Assembly (NCBI RefSeq): GCF_000344785.1 | Contig: NC_020506.1 | Location: forward strand, 1,674,001 to 1,738,000 | Direction of reading: 5' to 3' | Source of the DNA: Corynebacterium callunae DSM 20147 | Lineage (GTDB): Bacteria > Actinomycetota > Actinomycetes > Mycobacteriales > Mycobacteriaceae | DNA: 64,000 nucleotides | Shown here: positions 51,826 to 61,435 of the stretch, piece after piece | How positions within the stretch are numbered: the first letter of the stretch is position 1 | Layout of the letters: the number at the start of each line of letters is the position of its first letter | Made by a program: the position numbers and the translations under genes | Notes under the pieces: model-generated | Database searches by the model: none | Told to the model about the DNA's origin: nothing | The model's input: the letters and a program-made list of their open reading frames with translations, nothing else

Positions 51826-52815
51826 ATGAGCAATAAAGAGTACCGGCCTACACTTGCGCAGTTGCGTACATTCGCTACCATCGCCGAATGCAAACACTTC
51901 GGTACTGCTGCGGCAAAATTATCCATTTCACAGCCTTCTCTATCCCAGGCACTAGTTGCTTTGGAAACTGGTTTAGGCGTGCAGTTAATTGAACGCTCCA
52001 CTCGAAAAGTTATTGTCACCCCTGCTGGTGAAAAGCTGTTGCCTTATGCCAAGGCCACGCTTGATGCCGCAGAATCCTTCCTTTCCCATGCTCAGGGTGC
52101 GAATGGTACCCTCACCGGCCCGCTGACTGTGGGAATTATTCCGACCGCGGCGCCTTATATTTTGCCTTCAATGCTTTCAATTGTGGATCAGGAATATCCC
52201 GATCTGGAGCCACATATTGTGGAGGATCAAACCAAGCATCTACTAGCCTCCTTGCGTGATGGTCGCATCGATGTAGCCATGATGGCGCTGCCTTCCGAGG
52301 CTCCCGGTATGAAGGAAATTCCGCTATACGAGGAAGATTTTATAGTCGTTGTCCCAGCTGATCACCAATTTGCCGGCCGTCAAGATTTGCAGCTTTCCGC
52401 ACTTGATGAGCTTGATCTTTTGCTATTGGAAGATGGTCACTGCCTACACGATCAGATTGTGGATTTGTGCCGTCGGGCAGAGATTAATCCAATTAGCTCT
52501 ACTACCGCAGTCACTCGCGCTTCCAGCCTGACCACTGTGATGCAACTTGTTGTAGCAGGTCACGGCTCTACCTTGGTGCCTGTAAGCGCAGTGCCTTGGG
52601 AATGCACCCGCCCGGGGCTAGCAACCGCGAACTTTAGCAGTGACGTAACAGCTAACCGTCGAATGGGATTGGTTTATCGATCTTCTTCCTCCCGCGCTGA
52701 AGAATTTGAGCAATTTGCTCGGATTTTGCAACGCGCTTTTATGCGTTCCCTGGAGCATGCACGGGAAACAGGTATTGAGCTAAAGACAACATCACCTCTG
52801 GTCAACAGCATTTAG
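51826..52815 (+). CDS. oxyR: LysR-type peroxide-sensing regulator OxyR
   Basis: Redox-responsive LysR regulator controlling catalase and other oxidative-stress genes. The 329-residue product has an N-terminal winged helix (PTLAQLRTFATIAECKHFGT through SISQPSLSQALVALE) and a substrate-binding-like sensor domain. The peroxide-sensing cysteines fall at C206 (EDGHCLHDQ) and C215 (VDLCRRA), the same numbering as in C. glutamicum OxyR. ATG 51826; TATTAT just upstream may be a promoter element. A strong terminator follows. Confidence 0.95.
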   Translation: MSNKEYRPTLAQLRTFATIAECKHFGTAAAKLSISQPSLSQALVALETGLGVQLIERSTRKVIVTPAGEKLLPYAKATLDAAESFLSHAQGANGTLTGPLTVGIIPTAAPYILPSMLSIVDQEYPDLEPHIVEDQTKHLLASLRDGRIDVAMMALPSEAPGMKEIPLYEEDFIVVVPADHQFAGRQDLQLSALDELDLLLLEDGHCLHDQIVDLCRRAEINPISSTTAVTRASSLTTVMQLVVAGHGSTLVPVSAVPWECTRPGLATANFSSDVTANRRMGLVYRSSSSRAEEFEQFARILQRAFMRSLEHARETGIELKTTSPLVNSI

Positions 52816-52845
52816 AAGCGTTAAGAGTTCAAGTAACGTCATAGG

Positions 52846-52895
52846 AAAAGAGAGTCTTTCCTACACTTTTACAGTGTGGGAAAGACTCTCTTTTT
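52846..52895. terminator. Bidirectional terminator after oxyR
   Basis: AAAGAGAGTCTTTCC with GGGAAAGACTCTCTTTTT, extended by ACAC/GTGT: long stem, T-run on the plus strand, A-run on the other. Confidence 0.9.
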
Positions 52896-52968
52896 AGCGC
52901 TGTACTGATGCCCCTGATACGGGCCCTGCCCGATGCCGGTCTCCGCTCAGGCCCCGCTTTAGCTCCAG

Positions 52969-54114
52969 TCAATTGCGCGGAGCTGCAGGAATTACCCCGC
53001 CACTCATCTGACGGTAAAGGTGAGCACTTGTTAAGAAGTATGCCGGAGCCAGCACGATTAATCCGAGGAAAATTGTGAGGACACCGATAACAATCATGAC
53101 AAATCCACCGAGGACCTGGAAGAGCAGCAATTTTGGATAGTTACGCGCTGCGTCTTTAAGGCCATGGCTAACGGCGCTTGCCGCAGAGTGCGTGCCATCA
53201 GCTGTATAAAAAGTCCAAAAGCTATACAAAGGGCTAATAAGCACCATAGCTAGCAGGCCAAAGAGCACGAGTCCAAGGCTTGAATTATTCACATCAATGG
53301 TGCTCAGCGTTTCATCTACTTTGATAGCTTCTGCCATTACGTTGGAAGTTAATCCTCCAACCACCAGACTGAATACGCCAAGCACAAAAATTAAAGTAAC
53401 TGTTTGAGCTACATTTTTTGGCTTAAAGAAGTCCCCCAGCACAGTTTTGCGTCCATCAACAGAGACCAAAGCGCCCGCCAGCACTGCAATTGTTACCGCA
53501 GCGCTGACCACAAACATGATCACATTCGTCACGATATTAGGTGTGGAAAATAGATTATTTGCAGCTGCGCCAGTGGGGTCAAGAGAATAAGCAATAAATC
53601 CTGCAATTCCGCTTAGCAGAATAAAAAAGAGTCCAAGTGCAATGGTTCCCAAAAGCCAAATCGTGGGATTGGAAAAGACAGTTCTAAAGCCAAATTTCAC
53701 AGCTCGCGTTAGATCTACGCGACCACTGCCCTTTTCCAATGGACCTTGGCCGGCACCTTCAAATCCCGCAGCGCCCCCGAAACTCTGATAACCTGCTGCC
53801 CCATTGCCTTGAGGGCCTTGGGAGCCTTGGGGATAAGGCGAGGTTCCGTAGTTTGGCGCAGATCCCTGGCTATAGCCCTGATATGGGTCTTGATTCTTCC
53901 ACTGGCTCTGTCCTTGGCTTCCAGCTTGCCCATCAACTGGCCCCTCATAAGGCCGAAAACCGCCAGGTGCATCCTCCGGATGGGAGGTTGGTTCATATTT
54001 TGGGCGAGAACCTGCACTCCACTCATTTTGCCCAAAATGCTGAAAACCATCCTCATCAAAACGGTCCTCAGAGTCATCATGACCATTGCGTGCGCTGTTG
54101 TTATCTTCGCTCAT
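52969..54114 (-). CDS. Membrane protein with Gly/Pro/Gln-rich N-terminus
   Basis: 381 residues; function unknown. The first 130 residues are disordered, rich in Gly, Gln, Pro and Tyr (GSQGQSQWKNQDPYQGYSQG), with acidic start (MSEDNNSARNGHDDSEDRF). Six membrane helices follow: about 150-172, 190-215, 245-268, 284-305 and 325-355, closing with YFLTSAHLYRQMSGGVIP. The C-terminal half resembles uncharacterised actinobacterial membrane proteins (DUF-type, often listed as integral membrane protein). Repetitive N-termini like this in other corynebacterial proteins are often cytoplasmic. Divergent from hrpA. Confidence 0.7.
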   Translation of the reverse strand: MSEDNNSARNGHDDSEDRFDEDGFQHFGQNEWSAGSRPKYEPTSHPEDAPGGFRPYEGPVDGQAGSQGQSQWKNQDPYQGYSQGSAPNYGTSPYPQGSQGPQGNGAAGYQSFGGAAGFEGAGQGPLEKGSGRVDLTRAVKFGFRTVFSNPTIWLLGTIALGLFFILLSGIAGFIAYSLDPTGAAANNLFSTPNIVTNVIMFVVSAAVTIAVLAGALVSVDGRKTVLGDFFKPKNVAQTVTLIFVLGVFSLVVGGLTSNVMAEAIKVDETLSTIDVNNSSLGLVLFGLLAMVLISPLYSFWTFYTADGTHSAASAVSHGLKDAARNYPKLLLFQVLGGFVMIVIGVLTIFLGLIVLAPAYFLTSAHLYRQMSGGVIPAAPRN

Positions 54115-54269
54115 GGTTTCTTAGATTCTCCCCTTGCTAAAACTCACCGGCCCATCGGCGCTGCGTTTCCGGTGCCAAAATCACTGAACGTTCAGTTATC
54201 CACCATACCTGCCCACCAGGCTACAGAGTCGTAGTATCTTTCCCGAGCTAGTAGAATATTCCCCTAGTC

Positions 54270-57200
54270 ATGACTACTTCTGAATCCAGCCTCTCCAAGG
54301 CAGCACTGTACGAACTCCTCGAGGGAGTCTCCCTAAGCGACGAACGCACGTTTAGGCGCCGATTGTCCAAGGCCCGCGCCCCCAAGGCGCTCAGTGCCAT
54401 TAAGGCTGACATCGATAAAGCTAGTTTGCTTATCGACGCAAAAACGCAGCTTATTCCCGAAATCTCCTACCCCGAAACACTGCCAGTTAGTGCGCGTAGA
54501 GACGATATCGCCGAGGCAATTCGCAATAACCAAGTTGTGATCATTGCTGGTGAAACCGGATCCGGTAAGACAACCCAGATTCCTAAAATTTGTTTGGAAT
54601 TGGGCCGCGGCCGACGTGGATTAATTGGACACACCCAGCCGCGTCGTTTGGCTGCGCGTACGGTGGCCGAGCGTATTGCAGATGAACTTGGCCAGGAAAT
54701 TGGTCAGACCGTAGGTTATGCCATTCGCTTTGATGATCAGGTGTCTTCCAAAACTGCTGTGAAGCTGATGACGGACGGCATCTTGCTTGCTGAGATGCAG
54801 CGCGACCGTTTCCTCAATGCTTATGACACCATCATTATCGATGAGGCCCACGAACGCTCTCTCAACATTGACTTCATCTTGGGATATTTGCGTCAGCTTT
54901 TGCCCAAGCGCCCTGATCTTAAAGTCATTATTACCTCCGCAACTATTGATCCTGAGCGCTTTGCCGAGCATTTTGCCGATGCCGACAATAAGCCAGCACC
55001 AATCATCGAGGTTTCCGGACGTACCTTCCCCGTAGAGATCCGCTACCGCCCCTTGGAAATCCAAGAAGGCGATAAAACAATTGATATTGATCCTCTTGAT
55101 GGCCTGTGTTTTGCGCTGGAGGAACTCATGGAAGAAGGCGATGGAGACATTCTCTGTTTCTTCGCCGGCGAAAGAGATATTCGCGATGCCATGGAAGCTA
55201 TCGAAGGTCGCCGGTGGAAGGGTGTGGAGGTCACCCCGCTCTTTGGTCGTCTCTCCAATGAAGAACAGCACCGAGTTTTCAGCCCCCACTCCGGGCGTCG
55301 CATCGTGTTGTCCACCAACATTGCTGAAACGTCTTTGACGGTTCCCGGCATTCACTACGTTGTAGATACTGGTACAGCCCGTATTTCTCGCTATTCTGTG
55401 CGCACCAAAGTGCAACGCTTGCCTATCGAGCCAATCTCCCAGGCCAGCGCTAATCAGCGTTCGGGTCGCTGTGGCCGCGTTGCCGATGGTATTGCTATCC
55501 GCTTGTACTCCGAAGAGGACTTCGCCTCCCGTCCAGAATTTACTGACCCCGAAATTCTGCGCACCAACCTCGCGAGCGTCATTTTGCGCATGGCCTCCTT
55601 GCGCCTGGGCGATATTAATAAATTCCCCTTTGTGCAGCCTCCTGAGCAGCGCTCCATTCGCGATGGCGTGCTGTTACTTCATGAACTTGGCGCTCTGGCA
55701 GAAGAATCCTCTGAAGACGGCTCTCCTCGCTTAACTCCTATTGGCCGTGATCTAGCACTTATACCTGTTGATCCGCGTATGGCTCGCATGTTGGTGGAGG
55801 CCAATAAACTTGGATCCCTCTACCCTGTCATGGTCATTGTTGCAGCCATGACTATTCAAGATGTGCGCGAAAGGCCTCTGGAATTCCAAGCTCAAGCCGA
55901 TCAAGCCCATGCTCGTTTCAAGGACACCAACTCTGATTTCCTTGGCTTCCTGAAGCTGTGGGAATACATTTCTGACCAGCGCGAACAAAGTAGTGGCAAC
56001 GCTTTTAGAAAGCAGATGAAAAAAGAGTTCCTACACTACATGCGAATTCGCGAGTGGTGGGATCTGGTGCGTCAGTTGGAACAAGTTGGCCAGCAGCTCG
56101 GCTGGGCTAAAAAAGAAAATGTAGCCAATGATGCCGCACCTGAGGTTATCCACCAGTCATTGCTTTCTGGTCTGCTTTCCCAAATCGGCGCGCGTGATGG
56201 TGAAAGCCGCGAGTTCTCCGGTGCACGTGGCACCAAGTTTATGGTTTTCCCTGGCTCCGCTCTTGCCAAGAAGCCACCTCAGTTTGTCATGGCCGGACAA
56301 TTGGTCGAGACGTCTCGTCTTTGGGCTCGCGATGTAGCCAAGATTGAGGCCGAATGGGTAGAAAAACTTGCTGGCTCCCTGCTGAAATATCAATACTCCG
56401 AGCCTTATTGGTCCTCTAAACGAGGTGCTGCGATGGTGCACCGCAAGTCAACGCTTTATGGCGTCACCATCATCGCCGACAAGGTGGTTCCCTACCATAC
56501 CGTTGATCCAGTAGCCGCCCGTGATCTCTTCATCCGCCATGCGCTGATTGAAGGCGATTGGACTACTCACCACCGCTTCTTCCATGAAAATGCCGAGAAG
56601 CTAGAAAAAATTGGTGAGCTTGAAGCTAAGGCACGCCGCCGCGACATCGTTGTTGATGAAGACGCCCTCTTTGCTTTCTACGACTCCAAGCTGCCAGACA
56701 ACGCCACCACCTCCCGGAACTTTGACTCTTGGTGGAAGAAGACTTCTAGGCAGCAACCGGATCTCCTCGACTTTGATCCCGAGAAACTCATGAATGAGGA
56801 AGCCAGTGCCATTAGTGAGGAGGCCTTCCCAGATAAGTGGCACAAGGGGAATCTCGTCTTTGATCTCACCTACCACTTTGAACCTGGCCACCGTGATGAC
56901 GGCGTGACGGTCCTTGTCCCCATTCCTGTTCTTGGTGGTTTGGACGCCCAAGGCTTCGACTGGCTGGTTCCAGGTGTGCGCCTTGACTTGGTCACAGAGC
57001 TGATTCGCACCCTGCCTAAAGCTTTGCGACGCACAGTGGTACCTGCCCCCGAGTTTGCCCAGCGTGCACTGGCTCTTTTGCACCCATATGGTTCACCGCT
57101 AACTTCTCAACTAGCCGATGCTTTGCGCTCTTTGGGCGGAACTGGGATTAACTCTTCTGATTTTAATCCCTCCAAACTTCCCGACCATCTGCGCATTACC

Positions 57201-58178
57201 TATGCTGCAGTGGATAGGCACGGCAAGATCGTTGACCGCGATAAAGACTTGGACAAGCTAAAGCAACGTCGAGCAAATCAGATCAAAGCCTCTGTATCCA
57301 GCGTCGCTAAAGCCTCAGAACAAGATGAGACTAAGGAATGGACCGCTCAAACCCTAGGCACCATTGATGAGACCATCGAAACCGTCGTCGATGGTCAAAA
57401 GGTTTCTGCTTATCCAGCGCTTGTTGTCTCCCCTACAGGAGTCTCAGTAAAGGTACTTCCGACTAAGGCCGCAGCTGATGCCTCGATGATCACGGCAACC
57501 TTGACTCTTTTGATGCGCGAGATTGAGGTTTCTGCAAAGCAAATGGTCAAGGGCCTGCCGCTGCAGCAAAAGGTAGCGGTTGATAACTATCCTCATGGTG
57601 GCTCAGAAGGTTTAGTTGGTGATGCCCGTATCGCTGCCATTAGAGACTTGATGATTGCCAATGGAGGTGCGGTTCGCTCCCCTGAGGAATTCCAGGTGCT
57701 TTTGGAAAAGGTGAAGCCGGCAACACCAGCTGCTGTACGACGCACCGTAGTAGATCTCGCCCCTGCGTTGGTGCACTATGCAACGCTGAAATCTGAGCTT
57801 TCCAATTGGACTGGCGCAGCAATTGAAGATATGAAGTCTCAGCTGAAGTTCCTCCTACCTAAGCAGGCTATTAGCATTCACGGCATTAGCCGATTGCGCC
57901 ATTTACCTCGATATCTCCATGCCATGGAAATTCGAATGGAGGAGATGAGCCAAAATCCCGATCGTGATGCAGACCGTCAAGATGAGGTTAATGGTGTCGA
58001 GGAATACCTTGAGTCTCGTCTAAATAAGCTGCCGAGCCAAAGACGCAACACTCGCGAGGTAAAGGATATTTTGTGGCAAATCCAAGAGCTGAGAGTAAGT
58101 CTTTTTGCTCAGCGTTTGGGAACCCCGCAGCCTGTTTCTCCACAGCGGATTAGAAAAGCCGTGGACAAACTGCGCTAA
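54270..58178 (+). CDS. hrpA: ATP-dependent RNA helicase HrpA
   Basis: DEAH-box RNA helicase, 1302 residues, the usual size for the actinobacterial HrpA. Walker A GETGSGKTTQ (94-103), motif II IIIDEAHERS, motif III ITSATIDP, motif V STNIAETSLTVPG, motif VI QRSGRCGR, then the HA2 and OB-fold (DUF3418) region of about 600 residues to the C-terminus. In E. coli HrpA rescues stalled ribosomes. ATG 54270. The length and complete motif order argue against truncation. Ends in a bidirectional terminator. Confidence 0.97.
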   Translation: MTTSESSLSKAALYELLEGVSLSDERTFRRRLSKARAPKALSAIKADIDKASLLIDAKTQLIPEISYPETLPVSARRDDIAEAIRNNQVVIIAGETGSGKTTQIPKICLELGRGRRGLIGHTQPRRLAARTVAERIADELGQEIGQTVGYAIRFDDQVSSKTAVKLMTDGILLAEMQRDRFLNAYDTIIIDEAHERSLNIDFILGYLRQLLPKRPDLKVIITSATIDPERFAEHFADADNKPAPIIEVSGRTFPVEIRYRPLEIQEGDKTIDIDPLDGLCFALEELMEEGDGDILCFFAGERDIRDAMEAIEGRRWKGVEVTPLFGRLSNEEQHRVFSPHSGRRIVLSTNIAETSLTVPGIHYVVDTGTARISRYSVRTKVQRLPIEPISQASANQRSGRCGRVADGIAIRLYSEEDFASRPEFTDPEILRTNLASVILRMASLRLGDINKFPFVQPPEQRSIRDGVLLLHELGALAEESSEDGSPRLTPIGRDLALIPVDPRMARMLVEANKLGSLYPVMVIVAAMTIQDVRERPLEFQAQADQAHARFKDTNSDFLGFLKLWEYISDQREQSSGNAFRKQMKKEFLHYMRIREWWDLVRQLEQVGQQLGWAKKENVANDAAPEVIHQSLLSGLLSQIGARDGESREFSGARGTKFMVFPGSALAKKPPQFVMAGQLVETSRLWARDVAKIEAEWVEKLAGSLLKYQYSEPYWSSKRGAAMVHRKSTLYGVTIIADKVVPYHTVDPVAARDLFIRHALIEGDWTTHHRFFHENAEKLEKIGELEAKARRRDIVVDEDALFAFYDSKLPDNATTSRNFDSWWKKTSRQQPDLLDFDPEKLMNEEASAISEEAFPDKWHKGNLVFDLTYHFEPGHRDDGVTVLVPIPVLGGLDAQGFDWLVPGVRLDLVTELIRTLPKALRRTVVPAPEFAQRALALLHPYGSPLTSQLADALRSLGGTGINSSDFNPSKLPDHLRITYAAVDRHGKIVDRDKDLDKLKQRRANQIKASVSSVAKASEQDETKEWTAQTLGTIDETIETVVDGQKVSAYPALVVSPTGVSVKVLPTKAAADASMITATLTLLMREIEVSAKQMVKGLPLQQKVAVDNYPHGGSEGLVGDARIAAIRDLMIANGGAVRSPEEFQVLLEKVKPATPAAVRRTVVDLAPALVHYATLKSELSNWTGAAIEDMKSQLKFLLPKQAISIHGISRLRHLPRYLHAMEIRMEEMSQNPDRDADRQDEVNGVEEYLESRLNKLPSQRRNTREVKDILWQIQELRVSLFAQRLGTPQPVSPQRIRKAVDKLR

Positions 58179-58193
58179 GTCTCCTCCCACATC

Positions 58194-58239
58194 AAAAACC
58201 TCGATTGGCACCTAATAAAAGGTGCCAATCGAGGTTTTT
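58194..58239. terminator. Bidirectional terminator between hrpA and nrdR
   Basis: AAAAACCTCGATTGGCACC and GGTGCCAATCGAGGTTTTT with loop TAATAAAA; 19-bp stem, A/T runs both sides. Confidence 0.95.
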
Positions 58240-58271
58240 CTAGTTTTAGAACTTGATTTCTCTAATATTGG

Positions 58272-58724
58272 TTATTCCCGACCACGGCGTCGCATTAGCC
58301 TGATCTCTTTTTCAAAGTCATCTGCGCTCTCAAATGATTTATACACTGAAGCAAAGCGAAGGTATGCAACTTCATCAAGTTCGCGCAGCGGATCAAGAAT
58401 GGCTAAACCGATTTCATTGGCTCGGATTTGGGAGCTGCCACTACTTCGGACAGTCTCCTCTACTTGTTGAGCCAACCGTTTCAGCGCGTCGTCGGAGACA
58501 TCTCGGCCTTGGCATGCCCTACGCACACCGGTGATAACTTTTTCACGGCTAAAAGCTTCTGTCAGCCCATTTCTCTTCACTACCAGCAGAATTGCCTTCT
58601 CGACGGTAGTGAATCGACCGCCACATTCATTACATTCTCGCCGGCGCCTAATGGCACTTCCACCATCAATTACTCGGGAGTCAATTACTTTTGAGTGGTC
58701 ATGCTGACAAAAGGGACAGTACAC
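58272..58724 (-). CDS. nrdR: Transcriptional repressor NrdR
   Basis: ATP/dATP-sensing repressor of ribonucleotide reductase genes. The 150-residue product has the N-terminal zinc ribbon ([17 protein letters not shown] and [12 protein letters not shown]; Cys pairs 3/6 and 31/34) and an ATP-cone domain ([19 protein letters not shown] onward). The C-terminal tail ends MRRRGRE. It lies 89 bases after divS, both on the minus strand, next to lexA: a combination linking dNTP supply with the DNA-damage response. Confidence 0.97.
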   Translation of the reverse strand: MYCPFCQHDHSKVIDSRVIDGGSAIRRRRECNECGGRFTTVEKAILLVVKRNGLTEAFSREKVITGVRRACQGRDVSDDALKRLAQQVEETVRSSGSSQIRANEIGLAILDPLRELDEVAYLRFASVYKSFESADDFEKEIRLMRRRGRE

Positions 58725-58813
58725 GTGCAGACTCCTTTAATTTGCAATGCTTTTACAACACTGCGTTCAAAAATTTGCTCATGTCAGTCTATGCCAGTAA
58801 TCCCCGGATCAAA

Positions 58814-59236
58814 CTAATCTCGGAGAGATACACCCACCATTTGAGTCTCAGGAAAGGTAGGAGTGATCTCTTCCTCGCCAGACTGCGACCACAACAAGCA
58901 AACAAAGACAACCATTCCAAATACCGCGCCACCAGCCCATTGCTTTAGTAGTTCTTTAATCGAACGTCCGTCGGGATAGTTCTTCAAATCTTGAGCACTT
59001 TCCGAGCTGGAATTTATTTCTATCCGTGGCCGATAAATCGGTGGATGATGTCGCTTTATTTGATCACTTTCCAGGCTCTGAGGTTTACCCTTATTCGAAC
59101 TGTCAAGCGTTCGAACATTAACTGATCGAGCAACCTCAACACCTGGAACCTCAGCCATCCAAACAGCTGCTGAAGGTACCACCATTCCACGCACCTTTAC
59201 TGGATCATTATGCATGTCAACCACGGGATTACTCAT
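58814..59236 (-). CDS. divS: SOS-induced cell division suppressor DivS
   Basis: Corynebacterial analogue of SulA: in C. glutamicum DivS is LexA-controlled and delays division after DNA damage. The 140-residue product has a soluble N-terminal part (VWMAEVPGVEVARSVNVRTL), a basic middle, a membrane helix near 105-124 (QWAGGAVFGMVVFVCLLW) and a short acidic tail. ATG 59236 follows AAAGGTGA. Divergent from lexA with LexA half-sites between. I assign it by position and layout; DivS has few motifs. Confidence 0.85.
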   Translation of the reverse strand: MSNPVVDMHNDPVKVRGMVVPSAAVWMAEVPGVEVARSVNVRTLDSSNKGKPQSLESDQIKRHHPPIYRPRIEINSSSESAQDLKNYPDGRSIKELLKQWAGGAVFGMVVFVCLLWSQSGEEEITPTFPETQMVGVSLRD

Positions 59237-59292
59237 TTCAAATCACCTTTCACTTTAAACTGCCCACATCATAAGACTTACCTACGACATCT

Positions 59293-59401
59293 TCGAACAA
59301 AGTTACCGTTCACATGTTCGAGCAAGTTTCTATGTTCGATTTATATCACCCAGTTCGAACATTGTCCATACTTCTTCAAAAAATCTCGAACACTCGTACC
59401 A
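59293..59401. promoter_or_regulatory. LexA (SOS box) half-site cluster between divS and lexA
   Basis: Half-sites of TCGAACANNTGTTCGA: TCGAACA at 59293-59299, 59355-59361 and 59386-59392; TGTTCGA at 59315-59321 and 59333-59339. The best 16-mers are CCGTTCACATGTTCGA (59306-59321, 11 of 14 fixed positions) and TCGAACACTCGTACCA (59386-59401, left half perfect). Confidence 0.7.
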
Positions 59402-59571
59402 TTCCCGCTGGAAAACATGTATGGTTAGGAATTGAGATTGTTTACAAAAGTTCGAATAGCTATTGAGCTGCAAGCAGATTTTTAGATCCGCAGGTACCAG
59501 CAGTGATCTAAAAGGGCTTTGACGGCTTTTAAGACCTAGAAATTTAGAGACTTTGATGAGAGGAACACCCC

Positions 59572-60330
59572 ATGGCCGCTGAAAAGAAAAGTGGAATTAG
59601 AGGAAGTCGTGGCAGCCGCACTGCCAAAACCCTTCCTAATGGCAGGCCCGATCCAGCCAGCTTGTCCGATAGGCAACGTCGCATTCTAGAAGTCATTCGA
59701 GACGCGGTTGTTCTGCGCGGCTACCCGCCAAGCATCCGAGAGATCGGAGATGCTGCTGGACTACAGTCCACTTCCTCCGTGGCTTATCAGCTCAAAGAAC
59801 TTGAGAAGAAGGGTTTCCTCCGTAGAGATCCCAATAAGCCTCGCGCAGTGGATGTTCGCCATTTGCCGGAAACTGAGTCTCGCACCCCTAAAGCGGATTC
59901 GAAGGCGAAGGCAGCGGCTGAGACTCCAGCGGGCTCCCCTACCGAATTTGCCGCCCAAGCATCATTTATCCCAGTTGTTGGAAAGATTGCAGCGGGTAGC
60001 CCAATCCTGGCTGAGCAAAATATTGAAGAGTACTACCCACTTCCCGCAGACATTGTCGGCGATGGTGAGCTCTTTATGCTCCAGGTTGTTGGAGAATCCA
60101 TGCGTGATGCTGGCATTCTTGATGGAGACTGGGTTGTCGTGCGCTCTCAGCCTGTTGCGGAACAAGGGGAATTTGTCGCAGCAATGCTCGACGGCGAGGC
60201 AACTGTGAAAGAGTTCCATAAGGATTCCACGGGAATCTGGCTTCTTCCACATAATGATTCCTTTGCCCCAATCCCCGGAGAAGATGCTGAGATTATGGGC
60301 AAGGTCGTCTCAGTCATGCGAAAGCTTTAG
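59572..60330 (+). CDS. lexA: SOS repressor LexA
   Basis: Autocleaving repressor of the SOS regulon, inactivated by RecA filaments. The 252-residue product has a basic N-terminal extension of about 25 residues, the winged helix ([35 protein letters not shown]), an Ala/Thr/Pro-rich linker, the Ala-Gly cleavage site in [11 protein letters not shown] and the Ser/Lys dyad in [13 protein letters not shown] and EATVKEF. ATG 59572. TCGAAC-type sites upstream fit autoregulation. Followed by a terminator. Confidence 0.97.
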   Translation: MAAEKKSGIRGSRGSRTAKTLPNGRPDPASLSDRQRRILEVIRDAVVLRGYPPSIREIGDAAGLQSTSSVAYQLKELEKKGFLRRDPNKPRAVDVRHLPETESRTPKADSKAKAAAETPAGSPTEFAAQASFIPVVGKIAAGSPILAEQNIEEYYPLPADIVGDGELFMLQVVGESMRDAGILDGDWVVVRSQPVAEQGEFVAAMLDGEATVKEFHKDSTGIWLLPHNDSFAPIPGEDAEIMGKVVSVMRKL

Positions 60331-60361
60331 CCCGCAGTCTATAAATTTTTAGGTCATTTTT

Positions 60362-60415
60362 AAGCCCCGACTTTTGGAGTGTTTCACGCAAACACTCTGA
60401 GTCGGGGCTTTTTTC
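60362..60415 (+). terminator. Terminator of lexA
   Basis: AAGCCCCGAC...GTCGGGGCTT with an inner GGAGTGTTT/AAACACTC stem, then TTTTTTC. Confidence 0.92.
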
Positions 60416-60434
60416 TACCTCTTTTGGGGGTAAA

Positions 60435-60617
60435 GTCCGATTTTCCCTAATGGGATCACTAATAGTGGTTTTACCTGTGGGTTTTCCACTCCAATTTGTG
60501 AGATTTACTAAAATTGCTGCCCACTTTTGTGAATTTCAAGATTTTTGATCGCCACACACAAAAGAAAAAAGCCTATTCGGACGTTATTCAATGAAATACT
60601 AGGAGTATAGGTCGGAC
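60435..60617 (+). promoter_or_regulatory. TCGGAC repeats upstream of sugR
   Basis: TCGGAC at 60577-60582 and 60612-60617 (35 bases apart) and its complement GTCCGA at 60435-60440, the last two within the sugR promoter region. They may be SugR operators for autoregulation. A GTATAG at about 60604-60610 could be the -10. Confidence 0.4.
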
Positions 60618-60655
60618 ATACTCAATAGATTGTCTTTTTGCTTTAAGGGAGTGAC

Positions 60656-61435
60656 ATGTACGCAGAGGAGCGTCGCCGCCAGATTGCCTCATTAACGGCG
60701 GTAGAGGGACGGGTAAATGTCACAGAGTTAGCAGGACGTTTTAACGTCACTGCAGAAACCATTCGACGAGATCTCGCAGTTCTAGATAGAGAAGGCATCG
60801 TGCACCGCGTGCACGGTGGCGCAGTAGCAACACAGTCTTTCCAAACCACCGAGCTAAGCTTGGACACTCGTTTCCGTTCAGCTTCATCTGCCAAATACTC
60901 CATTGCCAAGGCAGCCATGCAATTCTTGCCAACTTCTCACGGTGGGTTATTCCTAGATGCTGGCACCACCGTAACTGCGCTGGCAGATCTTATCGCAGAC
61001 CACCCAAATTCCAAACAATGGTCTATCGTGACAAACTGCCTACCAATTGCGCTTAATTTGGCGAATGCTGGCCTCGATGATGTACAGCTCCTCGGTGGCA
61101 GTGTGCGTGCCATTACCCAGGCAGTGGTCGGCGATATCGCACTCCGCACCTTGGCACTAATGCGCGCTGATGTGGTGTTTATTGGTACAAATGCTTTAAC
61201 CCTTGATCATGGGCTTTCCACCGCTGATTCACAAGAAGCGGCAATGAAGTCCGCGATGATCACTAATGCTCACAAGGTGGTGGTCTTGTGTGACTCCACC
61301 AAGATGGGCACTGACTACCTGGTAAGTTTTGGCTCCATTGATGATATTGATGTCATCGTCACGGACTCCGGTGCGCCTACAAGTTTTGTGGACCAGTTGC
61401 GCGAACGCGGCATAGAGGTTGTGATTGCAAAGTGA
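60656..61435 (+). CDS. sugR: DeoR-family repressor SugR of PTS sugar uptake
   Basis: Repressor of ptsG, ptsF, ptsS, ptsI, ptsH and glycolytic genes in C. glutamicum, released by sugar phosphates. The 259-residue product has the DeoR winged helix (RRRQIASLTAVEGRVNVTEL and VTAETIRRDLAVLDREG, RVHGGA) and an effector-binding domain with FLDAGTTVTALADL and VVVLCDSTKMGTDYLVSFG. ATG 60656 with AAGGGAG upstream. Its last codons overlap the start of fruK (GTGA), so the two are translationally coupled. Opposite ptsI. Confidence 0.96.
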   Translation: MYAEERRRQIASLTAVEGRVNVTELAGRFNVTAETIRRDLAVLDREGIVHRVHGGAVATQSFQTTELSLDTRFRSASSAKYSIAKAAMQFLPTSHGGLFLDAGTTVTALADLIADHPNSKQWSIVTNCLPIALNLANAGLDDVQLLGGSVRAITQAVVGDIALRTLALMRADVVFIGTNALTLDHGLSTADSQEAAMKSAMITNAHKVVVLCDSTKMGTDYLVSFGSIDDIDVIVTDSGAPTSFVDQLRERGIEVVIAK

